DNA of 64,000 bases from Chlorocebus sabaeus (Eukaryota > Chordata > Mammalia > Primates > Cercopithecidae). The notes under the pieces were generated by a model, which did no database searches, was not told the origin of the DNA, and worked only from the letters and a program-made list of their open reading frames with translations. The position numbers were made by a program, and so were the translations under genes. The stretch lies in contig NC_132917.1 of NCBI RefSeq assembly GCF_047675955.1, forward strand, positions 13,095,887 to 13,159,886, in the 5' to 3' direction. Position 1 is the stretch's first letter; every line of letters begins with the position of its first letter. This document shows positions 46,866-59,333 of this stretch, one piece after another.

Positions 46866-46964
46866 TTCGTTAATTGGCAGATATTGGGGCATAGTTAGAT
46901 CTAAAATCGGAACTATCTAAAATTATCGTTTTGATCATACTCTTACCTTTGGAAAGGTAAGTAC

Positions 46965-47560
46965 TCCACACAGTTTGGGTTTCTTTTCGGAGTTTAGTTT
47001 CCTCTTCTCAGTTTCTACTACACTTGCCCTAGCTCACGCCTGATTGTTTCTTTTCTCATTGATTTCACTCTACTGTTTGTTAATTCCTCTCCAAGTTTCC
47101 AACCTTTCTCTCCCCAAAGTCTCCTCCACATCTATATCATTCAGCCCTTGTCACAGTAAGGCTATGTAACACATAACCCAAAACACAACGGTTGAAATGA
47201 TAATCATTTATTTTCACTGATCTGTAGATTACTTGAGGCCATTCATATCACTTTGCCTATGAAACCTTTCTTCCTAACCCCCACACTTGACAACCACCAG
47301 CTCTCCACAAATGCCCCCCGTATATCTCGAGCACATTTTTTCACAGCATATATTTATCCAAAAATGTTTATTAAATACCTACTGAAATAGACTTTTGGAA
47401 TAAATTGATAAACAGAATAAAGATTGTTACTTGTCACTCTATTTACTGAATTTTCTGTCTCTCTTCTGCAATTACACTAAACTCTCCTTGAGATTAATTA
47501 TCTCTGTATCTACAGGGCTTAGCAGAGTGCTTGGTATGTATTCGGTGCTCAGTGATTGAA
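46965..47560 (+). mobile_element. L2 LINE 3' portion, interrupted
   Basis: 'acttgccctagctcacgcct' and 'aaagtctcctccacatctat' fit L2 at 46965-47130. L2 resumes from about 47240 with 'tatgaaacctttcttcctaa', 'aaactctccttgagattaat' and 'tagcagagtgcttggtatgt'. About 110 bp in between (for example 'tgataatcatttattttcac') look like another old repeat. Confidence 0.62.
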
Positions 47561-47843
47561 GGAGCAGATCAATGAATAGATGAATGATTAAGCTAATGTG
47601 CTGTGGGGTACTAAACTTTTGTGGCTGAGTCCCTTTGGATAGCGTCTCTGACCTGCCTAAGCTATAATGTACTAGTGCATTGAACAGAGGAATTAATCGT
47701 TTATTAACCATTTATCCTATGTGAAAAGAAATTGTTTTCAGTAATAATCATGCCAGAAAAAAGTAAAATCAGTTAGTAAAATACATATTATATAGAGAAT
47801 AAAAGAATAAAACTAATAAATTAAGAGTTAAATTACATTAATA

Positions 47844-48136
47844 GACCAGGTGTAGTGACTGACACCTGTAATCCCAGTACTTTGGGAGGCCAAGAAAGGA
47901 GGACTGCTTGAGCTCAGGAGTTTGAGACTAGTGTAAAGAGCAAAGCAAAACTCTGTCTCTACCAAAAAAAAAAAAAAAAAAAATTAAAGTTATCCAAGCA
48001 CAGTGGCACAGACCTGTAGTCTCAGCTACTCAAGACTCTGAGGAAAGGAGCCCATGGGTTCCAAGTTACGATGAGCTATGATTACACCACTGCAGTCCAG
48101 CCCAGGTGACTGAGAGAGACCCTGTCCTCTTAAAAT
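47844..48136 (+). mobile_element. AluJ-like element
   Basis: Forward Alu from 'gaccaggtgtagtgactgac' through a middle A-run (A20) to 'gagaccctgtcct'. Strongly diverged, fitting an AluJ. The middle poly(A) linker is expanded. Confidence 0.92.
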
Positions 48137-48139
48137 AGA

Positions 48140-50230
48140 AATATATTTTATTAAATATATTTGAGAGGATATTAAATATTCTCTTTATATATATACATTC
48201 TTCAAAAGAAAGAAAATATGTATTAGTCCGTCACAATAATAAACACAATACAGTTTCTGCTTTCTTGTTCTTTGGTTTTCAAACAAGTAGTTAACACTTT
48301 TACAAAGAATTTTTTTCTATGTAACACATGTTTAAATTCAGTGAAGTATTTCAATATACATGAAAATTTGTAGTTAGCAAACATGTCTCACAGTTTGCAT
48401 GTTATATGATTGTAAATTGTAAACATACGTATAAACGCTACCTTGGTTTTACTATGATTTTTAACATTTTTTATAGGCTTTGCCTTCATTGGTACACCTG
48501 GAGTGGAGAATTCTCAGCACCTTTGCTGTCTTGTTACATCACTCTGTTTACATAGGCATGAAAATATAGATAATCATAGACAAATATGTGTGTGTGTCTG
48601 TCCTACTACAGTCAGAGCACAAAGAAATGATAAAGACCTTCTAGAATAATGGGTCAAAGTTAACCTCTAAAAAGATAATTCATCAAAAAACCTACAAAGT
48701 AGAAAGAAGATGGCCCTCCAATGAAGTCGTATATTTTGAAGGACAAACTGTGAAGCCTTCATGAGAATAACCATGCCCTGTTGCATAGAGACCAGCTTAG
48801 TCAATTCTATCAGACTCCTCTCTTTATAATTTTAAAATATGTAATTGAAAGATAAGAATTATATACATTTACAGTTTACGATGTGATAAGTGGATATACA
48901 TATATATTGTATAATGATTATCACAATCAAATTGACTGACACATCCGTCATCACCCATGCTGTACTGCATGAGCTTATTTGAGGGTTATTGGCAGAGGAG
49001 GAAGCTGATTAATCCTTTTTTAATCATTTATTAAACATGGTCACAATACCTTGGTAAAATTTTCAGTAGAATAGAAGAAAGGAATTTGTTGCCCTGCCTA
49101 ACTTATTAGACACATTCATTTTAAGACTTTTGATTGACTTTTAAACTATTAGTTGGACCACCATACCAAAATGGAGTGAACTAATCGAATGAACAATGCT
49201 GGCTTCCATTTATTGACTATCTTATTTATGATTATTTTTTCCGTGAGGCCCTTTCCTTCACCCTTGAGATCCTGAGTCCTAGAGATGAATGTGACATAAA
49301 CCCTACTAGCAAAAGTGTAGCAACAGAAAGACTTGTTCATGTCACTTGCCTTCCCAGGATAAGTTTTCTGTAAAATGTCACTTCCCTTATTGAATACAGG
49401 GCACTATTCTTGTTCATTGAAAAAGGAACTAAGTTTTAACTGTAGTAGGTTTCTGAGAAGAGAAGATATCTGTATCAAGAACAAGGACAATAAAACTGGA
49501 CAAAATATGCCTGTGTGTAGGATCTGCAGTGCATGGGGACATGAACCAAGGGCATGAATTTAAGACAATAAGCAGCATTTGAAAAATAAGAAAGGTAAGA
49601 GAGACTATGGCTTACTCTGAACAAGGTGTTCACTGAGGCTGTGTAGTGAAGGTGATCTGAAAATGGAGAAAACAAAACTGGAGTGATAGATAGGAAGCTG
49701 ATTATGCAAGGGCTTATGGGATTTTATACCAAGACTTGGGGTTTTATACAACAACTAAGGTTGTTGGAAAGCAATGAGTGTTTTAGCCAGAAATGATATG
49801 ATGAGATGTTTTTGTTCCCAGCTAGGTGCATTACTAAATATCAACCATTTGACATTCTGGTTTTTAAATGAGCAAAGATTGATAATGAATGGCATAAATC
49901 AGTCATGAAGAGCCTGGCTCATCTCTGGGTTTGCAGAGGGAATAACGTTATGTTTCTGATTATACTCCCTGATGCCCTACCTGTCTCTGACAGCTCTGTG
50001 GCTCTGAAGTTGCATATTTCAAAATCATTCAGTCATTGCAAAATTTTCTGCATGGAAATCACTAAGATCCAGGTGTTTACTACAATGATTTGTGAGAAAG
50101 TTGAACATCAAATTTAACTTAACTGTGCAATGTCTTGATCACCTTACTTACCGTGTTTCCGATAAAGCATTGGTGATCACAGCTGTGTGAATAAATTGTT
50201 AAAACAACTTTTTTGTTAAAGAAATTTACT
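48140..50230. other. Mostly unassigned DNA
   Basis: Only 48835-48965 is assigned (L1 piece). The stretch 49560-49850 vaguely resembles a widespread old repeat. Frames such as 49905-50117 show no domain. Confidence 0.38.
48835..48965 (-). mobile_element. Possible L1 3' UTR fragment
   Basis: 'acgatgtgataagtggatat' and 'gacacatccgtcatcaccca' are similar to the antisense 3' end seen at 63340-63440. Confidence 0.45.
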
Positions 50231-50234
50231 TGAG

Positions 50235-50370
50235 GGTTGAGTGTGAAGGCTTATGGGTGTGATTCCAGCATTTTTGGAGGCTGAGGCAGGAGCATGATTT
50301 GAGCCCAGAAGTTCAAGACCAGCCTGGGAAACAGAAGGAGACACTATCTCTACAAAAACAACAAAAGCAA
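50235..50370 (+). mobile_element. Monomeric Alu (FLAM-like)
   Basis: Only a left-monomer Alu body ('ggttgagtgtgaaggcttat...agcctgggaaacag...tctctacaaaaaca') with an A-rich tail. Near-identical 13-bp duplications 'aaatttacttgag' (50222-50234) and 'aactttacttgaa' (50383-50395) show it inserted as a monomer. Confidence 0.82.
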
Positions 50371-50399
50371 AAAACTCTCCATAACTTTACTTGAAGATC

Positions 50400-50899
50400 C
50401 TTGTTGAGTTGGTCAACCTTATGGAGAGCTTACAATAGGACTGGTTAGCAGAGGTTCATAGAAATTGTACTTGTTTACAAAAATACATTAAGAAAGAGAT
50501 GCGGTGTGAAGAGTTTCCTTTTCATATATTATTAATAAATTCTGCATTCTTCACATTTTACCATCAAGTGAAATGACCTTGGATCCAGTATCCTCAGGCA
50601 TCAGCCCTCTTACAGCTCTTTCAAATACAATTTTTCTAGGTCCCACAGCTCCTTGCAATGTAATTTCTTTCTTTTTAAGTAGGCTTATCAGAAGCCTGGT
50701 CAGATTATGTTGTAACTTAATCACTGTTATGGATCTAGCAGCCAGAAGAGGATCATGATGAGGTCATGTGTTGAGTCACATTGTAGTGGCCTTTTCAACA
50801 TCTTCATCAAATGGGTGAGTTTTAGCCCCCTAACAGGAGGGTGTAGGCCAGATCAAGAGGATTTAGAGGGATGTCAGTTTTCAATGATTTCAAGTTTAT
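50400..50899. other. Unassigned DNA, possibly ERVL interior
   Basis: It sits beside the possible ERVL LTR at 51720-52125 and could be old proviral interior, but I cannot recognise any gene in it. Confidence 0.3.
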
Positions 50900-50914
50900 C
50901 AACCCAGTTTTTCT

Positions 50915-51193
50915 TTTTTTCTTTTTTTTTGAAATGGAGTCTCACTCTGTCGCCCAGGCTGGAGTGCAGTGGTGTGATCTCGGCTCACTGCAATTTCTGT
51001 CTCCCGGGTTCAAGAAATTCTCCTGCCTCAGCCTTCTGAGTAGCTGGGATTATAGGTATCCACCACCACGCCCAGCTAATTTTTGTATTTTTAGTAGAGA
51101 CAGGGTTTCACTATGTTGGCCAGGCTTGTCTCGAACTCCTGACCTCAGATGATCCACCCTGGGATTACAGGAGTGAGTCACCACTCCTGGCCT
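50915..51193 (-). mobile_element. Alu (AluS-like) with small deletion
   Basis: Reverse Alu with perfect 15-bp duplications 'caacccagtttttct' at 50900-50914 and 51194-51208. About 20 bp normally reading like 'ggcctcccaaagtgc' are missing between 'gatgatccaccc' and 'tgggattacagg'. Confidence 0.95.
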
Positions 51194-51209
51194 CAACCCA
51201 GTTTTTCTA

Positions 51210-51719
51210 ATTTAACATCTCAAATTCATCTCTTCCCAACTGGGACCCTAAATTTGGCACTGCACAAGACAGTACCCAACCTTCTCTGGAACTCTCTGCT
51301 ACTCATATAATTAGCCTGTCCCTCATCATTAGCATTTCTTGCTCTCTTACATCACATATAGCTCTGTCTGTATTCTGCTAAAGAGGTCCTTTGACTTTCC
51401 CACTTTGCCTTTAACTATTAAATATGCTTTCAGTTTTGTCTTGTCTTTTTTAAGTGCGTTAATAGGACTCAGTAATTGCCATCAAATTCCATTTTCTTTA
51501 TGATTAGTACTTAGCCCTAATCTCTCAAATCCCTGAGACATTACTCTAGCCAGTGTGTCCTCATTCATCACTGGTATTAACTAACAATTGCAGTGCTACA
51601 AGGTACCAGGGATTGTCAATGCTTCTCCTACCAGCAGTTAAGGGATCCTTAATGCCAGTGAGAGATTAGCTCTAAAATATTATTTTTGACACTGTTTCCT
51701 CAGATAAATTCTGGAACCA
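51210..51719. other. Unassigned DNA, possibly ERVL interior
   Basis: No frame or named element. Continuity with 50400-50899 across the Alu is certain from the target duplications; identity is not. Confidence 0.3.
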
Positions 51720-52125
51720 ACTACTGTAGGTTCGGTTTCCTGGGAAACAGACTCATTTTGAAATTGCTATAATGGACGTTTGTTTATTGTTAAGCAGCAA
51801 AGAACTAGGATTAATCAGATATAAGTTGAACTGTGATGCATTTGCAGTGCAGACTGTAGCTGATCCCAGAGGAACCCTGGAGCTGTGACCGACCTTGAAA
51901 ACTATCCCATTTTAAACAAGTGGCTGTTACTGTGTACTACCCCCTGCCCTCCACTACCATGAACTCGTCAGTGTTTTCAGTATGTCCTCAGGAAAGGATC
52001 TTGATCTTGGGTGAGGTGGTATCTTGGGGAGAAGACAATTCCCAGAGAGGGCTTTAGCTGACAGCTGTTATGTAGTCAACATTCCCAGAAGCTGGGAGAA
52101 TGAGTGTCTCCATTTTAAAATAGAG
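51720..52125 (-). mobile_element. Possible ERVL (MLT2-like) LTR
   Basis: 'tgtaggttcggtttcctggg' and 'aaacagactcattttgaaat' resemble the reversed 3' end of an MLT2-type LTR. The rest is decayed and the boundaries are estimates. Confidence 0.42.
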
Positions 52126-52684
52126 AATTAGGTGGTTCACTTTAGCATTCTTTCTCTGAAACTTTCTCAGAATTTTGTCCACTTTGTTCAGTGTGATTTT
52201 TGCTTTGACAATCTGTGAAATGTCCTAATTGTTCTCATAATTTCATATGGCTTATCTATATCTTCCTCTTCTTTTTATTTTTGTAAAATTCAAAGTAATT
52301 AAATTATCTTTGTTTGAGTCATTAATTTAATCTAATTTAGTTGTACTAATTTCCATTTTAAATGAATAGCAATATTAATGAGTTTATGGAATGGATTCAA
52401 ACACTAATAGATTATAACACAATTTTAATACAAACTTCTTGAATTCTTTGTAAGTTTAAATCATGAATCATTCTATCCATCAAGTCATACCTGTGGAATT
52501 TTTATACTAACACAGAAAAATCAGCAGATTGCTTTATATTCTTTTATTTAGATATTTATATCCAGATTTTTATCCAAAAAATTAGAAATAAATATAACTA
52601 AAATAAATACATTAATATACAAAACTCTAGATTTTCAGAGTTGACTAGAGATGGAAACAATTAAAATTATGGGATTTTAATTTT
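52126..52684. other. Unassigned AT-rich DNA
   Basis: No gene or repeat recognised. Confidence 0.4.
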
Positions 52685-52694
52685 GAAAGAACAT

Positions 52695-52864
52695 GATCTG
52701 GGGAGGGAGTGCATCAGGATACATAACTAACACCTGTGGGGCTTAATCCCTCGGTAATGGGTTGCTAGGGGCAACAAACCACCATGGCACACGTTTACTT
52801 ATGTAGCAAACCTGCATGTCCTACACATGTATCCCAGAATATAAACTTAAATTAAAAAGAAAAA
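52695..52864 (+). mobile_element. Very short L1 (L1PA-like) 3' UTR insertion
   Basis: 'gggagggagtgcatcaggat', 'accaccatggcacacgttta' and 'acacatgtatcccagaatat' are the last ~170 bp of a primate L1 with an A-rich tail. Ten-bp duplications 'gaaagaacat' flank it at 52685-52694 and 52865-52874. Confidence 0.92.
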
Positions 52865-52874
52865 GAAAGAACAT

Positions 52875-54360
52875 AAAAAATCTGGTTAATGGCTATCTTC
52901 ACTTTGCACAAAAAAAGATGAAATTGAGATCATCTGATTATGATTGCCCCAGTATCTGCCAATTAAGGAAATTGATGGGAACAAAACTGTGACTCTGAAG
53001 CCTATAATCATTGTACCAAACTATTTTAATAACTTTTTTCTCCCCAAACATCTTATGAAGCAGCTTTAATAAAATTAATACACATGTACACGCTTTCTAA
53101 AACTTCAAACCAAATTAGGACCAGCAGAAACATTCAAATACAATGTGATTATTGTCACTGTTCATTCTCTGGAAAGATCACTATCATTCTCAGGGCAGTT
53201 TCAATAAACACAATGGATTCATCCACCCATATCCCTATTGTCTTTCTTAGACAGACATCTGGAAGCTCACCACCTGGGTCCTATCTCTTTAATCCCTCCT
53301 TTTTCATCAATTATTGACATTACATGGGAATGGTTGTTGGTTTCTCCTTCTGTCTTGTGTGTGGATTTCACACTATTGGGCACTTATTACATTCAAACAC
53401 TAAGTGTTGCATGGAAATGAGTGAATTAGATACAGATCCAGCCCTCATGGACCTGTCCATCTCACAGGGCAAATGGTATTTATGCAGATAATTATAGAAG
53501 TAATTATTTAGCCATAATTCTAATAAGATTTATAACATAAGAGTCCAAAGTAAAACCAGAGCTTGCAATTTAAGGGAGAACAATATCTTAGTAAGTAGTG
53601 AAAAAAGTACTAAGAGGGAGTGGCACTTGAAAGACTTAAAAGTTGTCAGGAGTGTAGAGGAATCATGCAGGGGAAGCCCACAGAAAACCTGGGGTTCAAG
53701 GTCCTTCAGAAGGGAGATGGTTTTTGATGCGCCAAATTAAGAAGTCAACAAAACCAGGCTTGACCAGTGTGAGGTAGGGAGGTGTGCTGAGTGAAAGTAG
53801 TCAGGAGGAGGAAAAAGATTAAGTAGTTTTGAGTGCCTAAAAGGTATTGGATTTGATATAAGAGAAGTCGAAGGCTTTGATTGAGAGTAATGTATGAATT
53901 GTTGGGCTGGAGAAGGCATGATAAGATTTTTTTCTTCCTTTTAACACTTTTGTTTCCACCTATGTTACAGATTAGATCTGGGGAGAAACAAATGGGAAGG
54001 AGATTTTGATTATGGGAAAATTGTAGTGCTCTAAATAAGGCATAATTTTTGCTTTTAAATTATTAAAGTGTTATGTTATGGAAATTAGAAAAAAAATTCA
54101 CTCTAAGAACTCACTATTTTGGCTTTTTTATCCAAAATTTTTTTGGCCACATATCTTTATAATTTTTACATTTTCATAAGTTTATCGTACTTACTACACT
54201 TATTTACTAGAGTCAATTAAATTATGTCGTAAGTATTTTATAATGTAAGTAAATAAATGCCACAATTATTATTTTGATTTCTCTATAATCTTGGAATTAT
54301 ACCACTCTAGGCACATATACTTACTGCTTACTGAACGTTTCTACTTAGATATAAAAAAGA
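52875..54360. other. Unassigned DNA
   Basis: The 53440-53890 part faintly resembles a widespread old repeat. Frames at 53084-53317 and 53919-53737 show no domain. No gene called. Confidence 0.38.
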
Positions 54361-54364
54361 ACTT

Positions 54365-54600
54365 TCAAAACAACTATATTCAAAACTAAACTCTTGATTA
54401 GTTCCCTCACTCTAAAGCCATTTTTTCCATGTTTTCCTATCTCAGAAAATACTAAGTCCATCCCACTCTTTGTTCAAACTAAGTATCTTGTGGTTATCAT
54501 CTAGAATCTGATCATTTCTCACCATCAATACCACTACTACCTATATGTCCTGCTTGACTCATTTATTGCAGTAATCTCCTTAATAGTCTTCCCTTGAAGG
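54365..54600 (+). mobile_element. L2 LINE fragment
   Basis: 'cctatctcagaaaatactaa', 'ctagaatctgatcatttctc', 'accatcaataccactactac' and 'gtaatctccttaatagtctt' follow the central part of the L2 3' region. Confidence 0.72.
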
Positions 54601-54604
54601 TGGA

Positions 54605-55387
54605 TGAAAAAATAGGACAATTATTTACTGACAAAAAACTACTATGTAACATTCTTCTCTTTGCTCTCTCAGACACACCACCTATGGCAAGGGTCTAACC
54701 AATTTGCTCATCATACATAGAAATTTAGTATCAGGAATAAGACTGAAAAGAGTACTCTATTTCTTATTTCTACTATTGTGTTTTTTGAGCTTTATCATCT
54801 TCACAATTTAAAATAAAACAAAGAAAAGCTTAGACACATTACTAGTGACACCTAGGCACAGCAATATGAAGTGAGGCCATTATCTAGTGCTTATTTTTCA
54901 ACCTAATGGAAGTCAAGACAATGAAGAGTTACTAATTCCCTGTGTAACTTTTCTTTCTCATCTAGCCGCACTATTCAGTTGGGTTAGGTGACCTATTAGG
55001 TCTTTGCCATTTATTATAACTTTCTGTGATTTACAATAATTCTCAACTGCATTTGATCCATTTTCCTTTTAAATTTTTGATTAATATAGGCCAAATAATG
55101 TGGCATTGAAATTAGTGTCCACTAAATTTTGAAATTTTATTAAATGCTTCCAGACTTCAAAAGGGTTTTTTTTTTAATACTATGAAATAGTTAGATTTAT
55201 TTAGGATCTAGGAGAATGTTGTGAAGAAATGAACTTTTTTCATAATATTGCCAGCAACAGAGAGTTGTATTTATCTCTTCTATCTTAATTCTACCCAATT
55301 TCAGATGCTCATCATCAATTAAACCTTGAATTGAATGGTGACATCTAAATTATCAATGTTAATTTTTTATGGGAAGATAGATTTTAA
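54605..55387. other. Unassigned DNA
   Basis: No gene or repeat recognised. Confidence 0.4.
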
Positions 55388-55398
55388 TGGATCATATA

Positions 55399-55399
<1 letters not shown>

Positions 55400-55437
<38 letters not shown>

Positions 55438-55718
55438 AGACGGAGTCTCGCTCTGTCGCCCAGGCTGGAGTGCAGTGGCGCTATCTCAGCTCACTGCAAG
55501 CTCCGCCTCCCGGGTTCACGCCATTCTCCTGCCTCAGCCTCCCGAGTAGCTGGGACTACAGGCGCCCGCCACCACGCCCGGCTGGTTTTTTTGTATTTTT
55601 AGTAGAGACGGGGTTTCACCGTGTTAGCCAGGATGGTCTCGATCTCCTGACCTCGTGATCCACCCACCTCGGCCTCCCAAAGTGCTGGGATTACAGGCGT
55701 GAGCCACCGCGCCCGGCC
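55400..55718 (-). mobile_element. AluY, young
   Basis: Near-consensus reverse AluY with a ~33-bp T-run, intact CpGs and perfect 12-bp duplications 'tggatcatatat' (55388-55399, 55719-55730). It shows the fewest differences from consensus of any Alu here, so it is probably the youngest insertion. Confidence 0.97.
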
Positions 55719-55734
55719 TGGATCATATATTTTT

Positions 55735-56325
55735 AAGCTAAGGATCATAAATTAAGAATAGAGATTTTAAGTCTGACAGTTCTTAGCTGTTTCCTATATA
55801 AGCATAGTCTTAGTAAAATTTTGTAATGTCTAAATCATGTTTATTTGCTGAGAACCTATATCCTAATATGTTCTGTGAATTCAATAGACACTATATGTAA
55901 ATTGCATCATGCAGTGGAATTGCTCAATTCATGGAAATTACTAACAGTATTTGTATTAGGAGGTAAATAAAATCAAAGCTTTCCTGAAGAAAAAATTGAA
56001 AAGGTTTTTTGCTGTGAGTCAAAAAATTATAATGGATTCAATAGTGAGTTTGTCCTTTTCTCTATATTTTTCCTTTTCTGTTTACATTGCATAATTTCAC
56101 TCTTGGAGCCACCTCACTTATTCAGCGGCCTTCTGACTCAAAGGTAGACTTCAACATCTAGCCAAGTGCCCGGTATGCGATAGGTGACAAAGACATGTTT
56201 TTAAATGAAGAATTTCAAACCATACACCATGTACTCCTTTCAAAGTGTTTCTCTTTAAGTCATTTCACTGGATTCGAATCCTACTAACCCTACTTTGATA
56301 TTATGCTTTCTGTATTTCCTTAGGG
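55735..56325. other. Unassigned DNA
   Basis: No gene or repeat recognised with confidence. Confidence 0.4.
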
Positions 56326-56329
56326 ATGT

Positions 56330-56960
56330 AGTATTTTTCTTGTCAGTCACTTTGCAAGCCAGGGACCCTTGATCGATAATGCCTCGCCCTGGCCTTGCTC
56401 TGCCACGCTGCATGCCCCAGCTTGCTTGTGTTATAGCTTGTACCCACATTCAGCGGTTCCTGAGCTTTTGCACCCTGTCCAAGAAGAATGAGGATATGCT
56501 GGACATTGAAAGGTGAGGAGAGTGGAGAAGAATTTTACTGAGCGACGGAACAGCTCTCAGCAGACAGGGAATGCAGAGGGTGGTTCCCCTAACTGAAGGT
56601 GGGTAAGTCCCCTGTGTGGCTGGGTTCAGGGCCTTTTATGGACTCAGAATGGGGAGTGCATGCTGATTGGTTTGTGAGTATGCAAAAAAGATTAAAGCAA
56701 AGATACCATTCAAAGGTGGGCACGACAGTGTAGAAAAACCAATTAGGAAAGGGTAGCTATATGTGAAATAAGTGAAGGATGGAAACCCATCAGAGGAAAG
56801 TGCTCCAAACAGGAAGAAGGTTCTCAATCCCATCCAAGGACTTAACCTGTAGCATTGCTTTCAGGCTTTAAACTGTCTTTGGCATGACGGTGGGGTTTCA
56901 CAGGGGACCTGCCTCTATCTACCTAGATATTTGGCTGCCGCCTACTGCTCTCATTACTTC
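56330..56960 (-). mobile_element. Probable ERV1-class solo LTR
   Basis: Read on the minus strand it has a retroviral-type U3-R end, 'gagctgttccgtcgctcagt' followed by AAAA in place of AATAAA, at about 56555-56530. Further motifs are 'cagaatggggagtgcatgct' (+ strand) and 'gtagaaaaaccaattaggaa'. It is locally GC-richer. No viral genes adjoin it and the exact ends are estimates. Confidence 0.52.
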
Positions 56961-56964
56961 CTTT

Positions 56965-57825
56965 CTTACTTACATCCACACTTTCTTTCTATTTAAATTC
57001 CTCTGTGTCTCTTAATGCGAACGATGATGGAATGCATAGTAGTGACTTTCCTAGACCATGAAACCAAAGGGTCTTCAAATGAAAGTCCTATCAATTTCAA
57101 GTCAAGTGAGATATTCAACAATTTTGTGTTACAGTTTCCTCACCAATAAATGAGGATATTCGTTATGCCTTTATCATGAGTATGTTTTGTGGAGTAAATA
57201 CATATAAATTAATTTTTTCAAACAAACAACCTTACATAAAACTAGCACTCAAAAATTATAGCTATTTCTGTTATTGAACTACACCATTGTAATATTTTAT
57301 CTCCCTGATTCTTAGTCTTCTTGATTCAATCTCAGTAGCAATGTATTCATTCTTTCCTTCAGAACATATTTACTTATACTTATATTTACTTATTACTACT
57401 TATAGTGCTGTAATGAGCACTATATCTACAGAATTGAATAGTTCACGATTCCTCATACTTAAAAGCTTCACAGTCTTAGGCAAGGGTAAATTTGTTGGAG
57501 AGAAACGATAATTCAATATCGTAACCACTTCCTTAAAAACAAAAACCAACAAACAATACAAGAAACTTTAATGACAAATCTACAAAATAATTGCAAAACT
57601 AGCATACCAATTTACATAATTGCAGATTTTATAAGGAGTGGAATTATATTTATCATGTTTTTAAAGTTTGTGCATTTTTCTATAATAAGCTCAATTTCAT
57701 TTATCACCAACAATAAATTATCCAAATGATTCTTCATAGAATTCTGCAAACCAATTTTCCTCCCTTTTCACCCTCTCCCTTGTTACTCTACACATAAGAC
57801 ACCCATTCCTATAATTTTCAGATAT
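56965..57825. other. Unassigned DNA
   Basis: No gene or named repeat. Confidence 0.4.
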
Positions 57826-57829
57826 TTCT

Positions 57830-58135
57830 CTCCACCTTAAACGATTCTCATGTTCCTTCTTTTCCTCTCGTCAAAACCCAGGCCAATATTTTTTAATCAT
57901 CCTCAAAATAATGTCAGTTTGTTCCTTTTCACCCACATAGCCACCGCGTATTCTGAGACATTATGTAACATTATGAATAATCCTTTTGTTCATGTGTTTA
58001 GCCCAATCAGATTGTGAGATCCTACAAGTCAGAAACATTGTACCCTTCAATTTTATTTGCCTGCTAGCCCTGCTTCCCATTCTCCACCATAGAGCCTAGC
58101 ATCATGAGCAGTCCATAACTATTTGTAGATGAAAA
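57830..58135 (+). mobile_element. Probable L2 3' end
   Basis: 'cagattgtgagatcctacaa', 'agagcctagcatcatgagca' and preceding 'cattatgaataatccttttg' follow the decayed L2 tail. Confidence 0.55.
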
Positions 58136-58139
58136 ATTT

Positions 58140-58654
58140 TAAAAAGTAATTTACAAAATGGACAAATGAATGAAAAGAGTAGTCACTGTGTTTCAATTTT
58201 TTCCTATAAAATGCTAGTACCACACAAAATCCCATAACAGGAAGTGAGTGGGGAGACGGAGTACAGGAAGAAATGTTAGACAGTTTTCGAAAGCACATTG
58301 CATTGCATTCCTGCCCTTTATATTTATAATGAACCTGAGCAAGTTAAAGGCTCTGAGAAATACTCAGTTCAAGGACCTAGCATTTTCTTTCTTTATTGGA
58401 TTATTGACTCTCCTTCAATAATATACATTTAATTATGCATTAAAGGTAATGTATAATTCAGGTATAATAATTATTGCAAAATGTAATGTATAATTAATAT
58501 ATATTTAATTAAATGTATTCATTTAATATACACTAATAGAACCACATTTGAGAAACATGAGTATAGTCCTTTAAAATATTCTTTATTTGGTTTATTTTGA
58601 TAATGGGTACATAGTAATAGAATTAAAAAATTATTTAAAATAATGTCTTTTAAT
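58140..58654. other. Unassigned AT-rich DNA
   Basis: No gene or named repeat. Composition becomes strongly AT-rich toward 58450. Confidence 0.4.
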
Positions 58655-58771
58655 AAATTAGAAAGACACATATAGGCAATTATATATACATTAAGCTATA
58701 TATGCTTATGTAGATATATACACATACATATGTTATGCATGTATATATTATATACACACACACACACACAA
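58655..58771. repeat. AT-rich and (CA)n simple repeat
   Basis: Irregular TATATA/ACATAC runs end in about nine CA units (58753-58770). Confidence 0.85.
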
Positions 58772-58774
58772 TTT

Positions 58775-59317
58775 TAATTGTGAGAAATATAAAATTGCGT
58801 GGTCTGGATCAGTATGATAAAGTGACTGCATGTCTTTAAACAGGACTATACTAAAGCTTATGTAAGCTGTCCTTTCAGATTTGACATTCTGATTGAAGAA
58901 CATCAATAGTCTTTAATTACGTTTTGTAATCATGAAGCCTTAGGATTTTTTGAATTTCACGTTATCACATATTTAATTAATGAACATCACAGCATTTTAA
59001 GTTATGCAAATTTAAACTTTATTTTATTTCTCAGTTGTATTATCTAACGTATAAGGAAAATAAAAACAAAAACAGAATGTTGTAATAGATACATCATTGC
59101 TTTGGGTGATTAAAACACACACACACACCACACACATACACATTTATAATCTTAGTTCAGTCACTACCACTATGTGAACTTTATGAAGTCCCTTTATCCA
59201 GTAACAAGAAGCACAAGTGCCACAGTAGTAGTATTAAAAGGGATGGTCATGTTTCGTTTAGTATCTCCTTCCTTCAAACTTACAAACATACCACAGCTTT
59301 GTTGATGCCCATTAGTC
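58775..59317. other. Unassigned DNA with a short (CA)n
   Basis: A CA run with one CC interruption lies at 59114-59141. Nothing else was recognised. Confidence 0.45.
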
Positions 59318-59333
59318 AAAGATTGCCAGAAAC

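Noticed and set aside
55335..55658. 107- and 71-codon frames with long poly-Phe
   Set aside because: Both are reversed AluY readings with the T-run translated as Phe.
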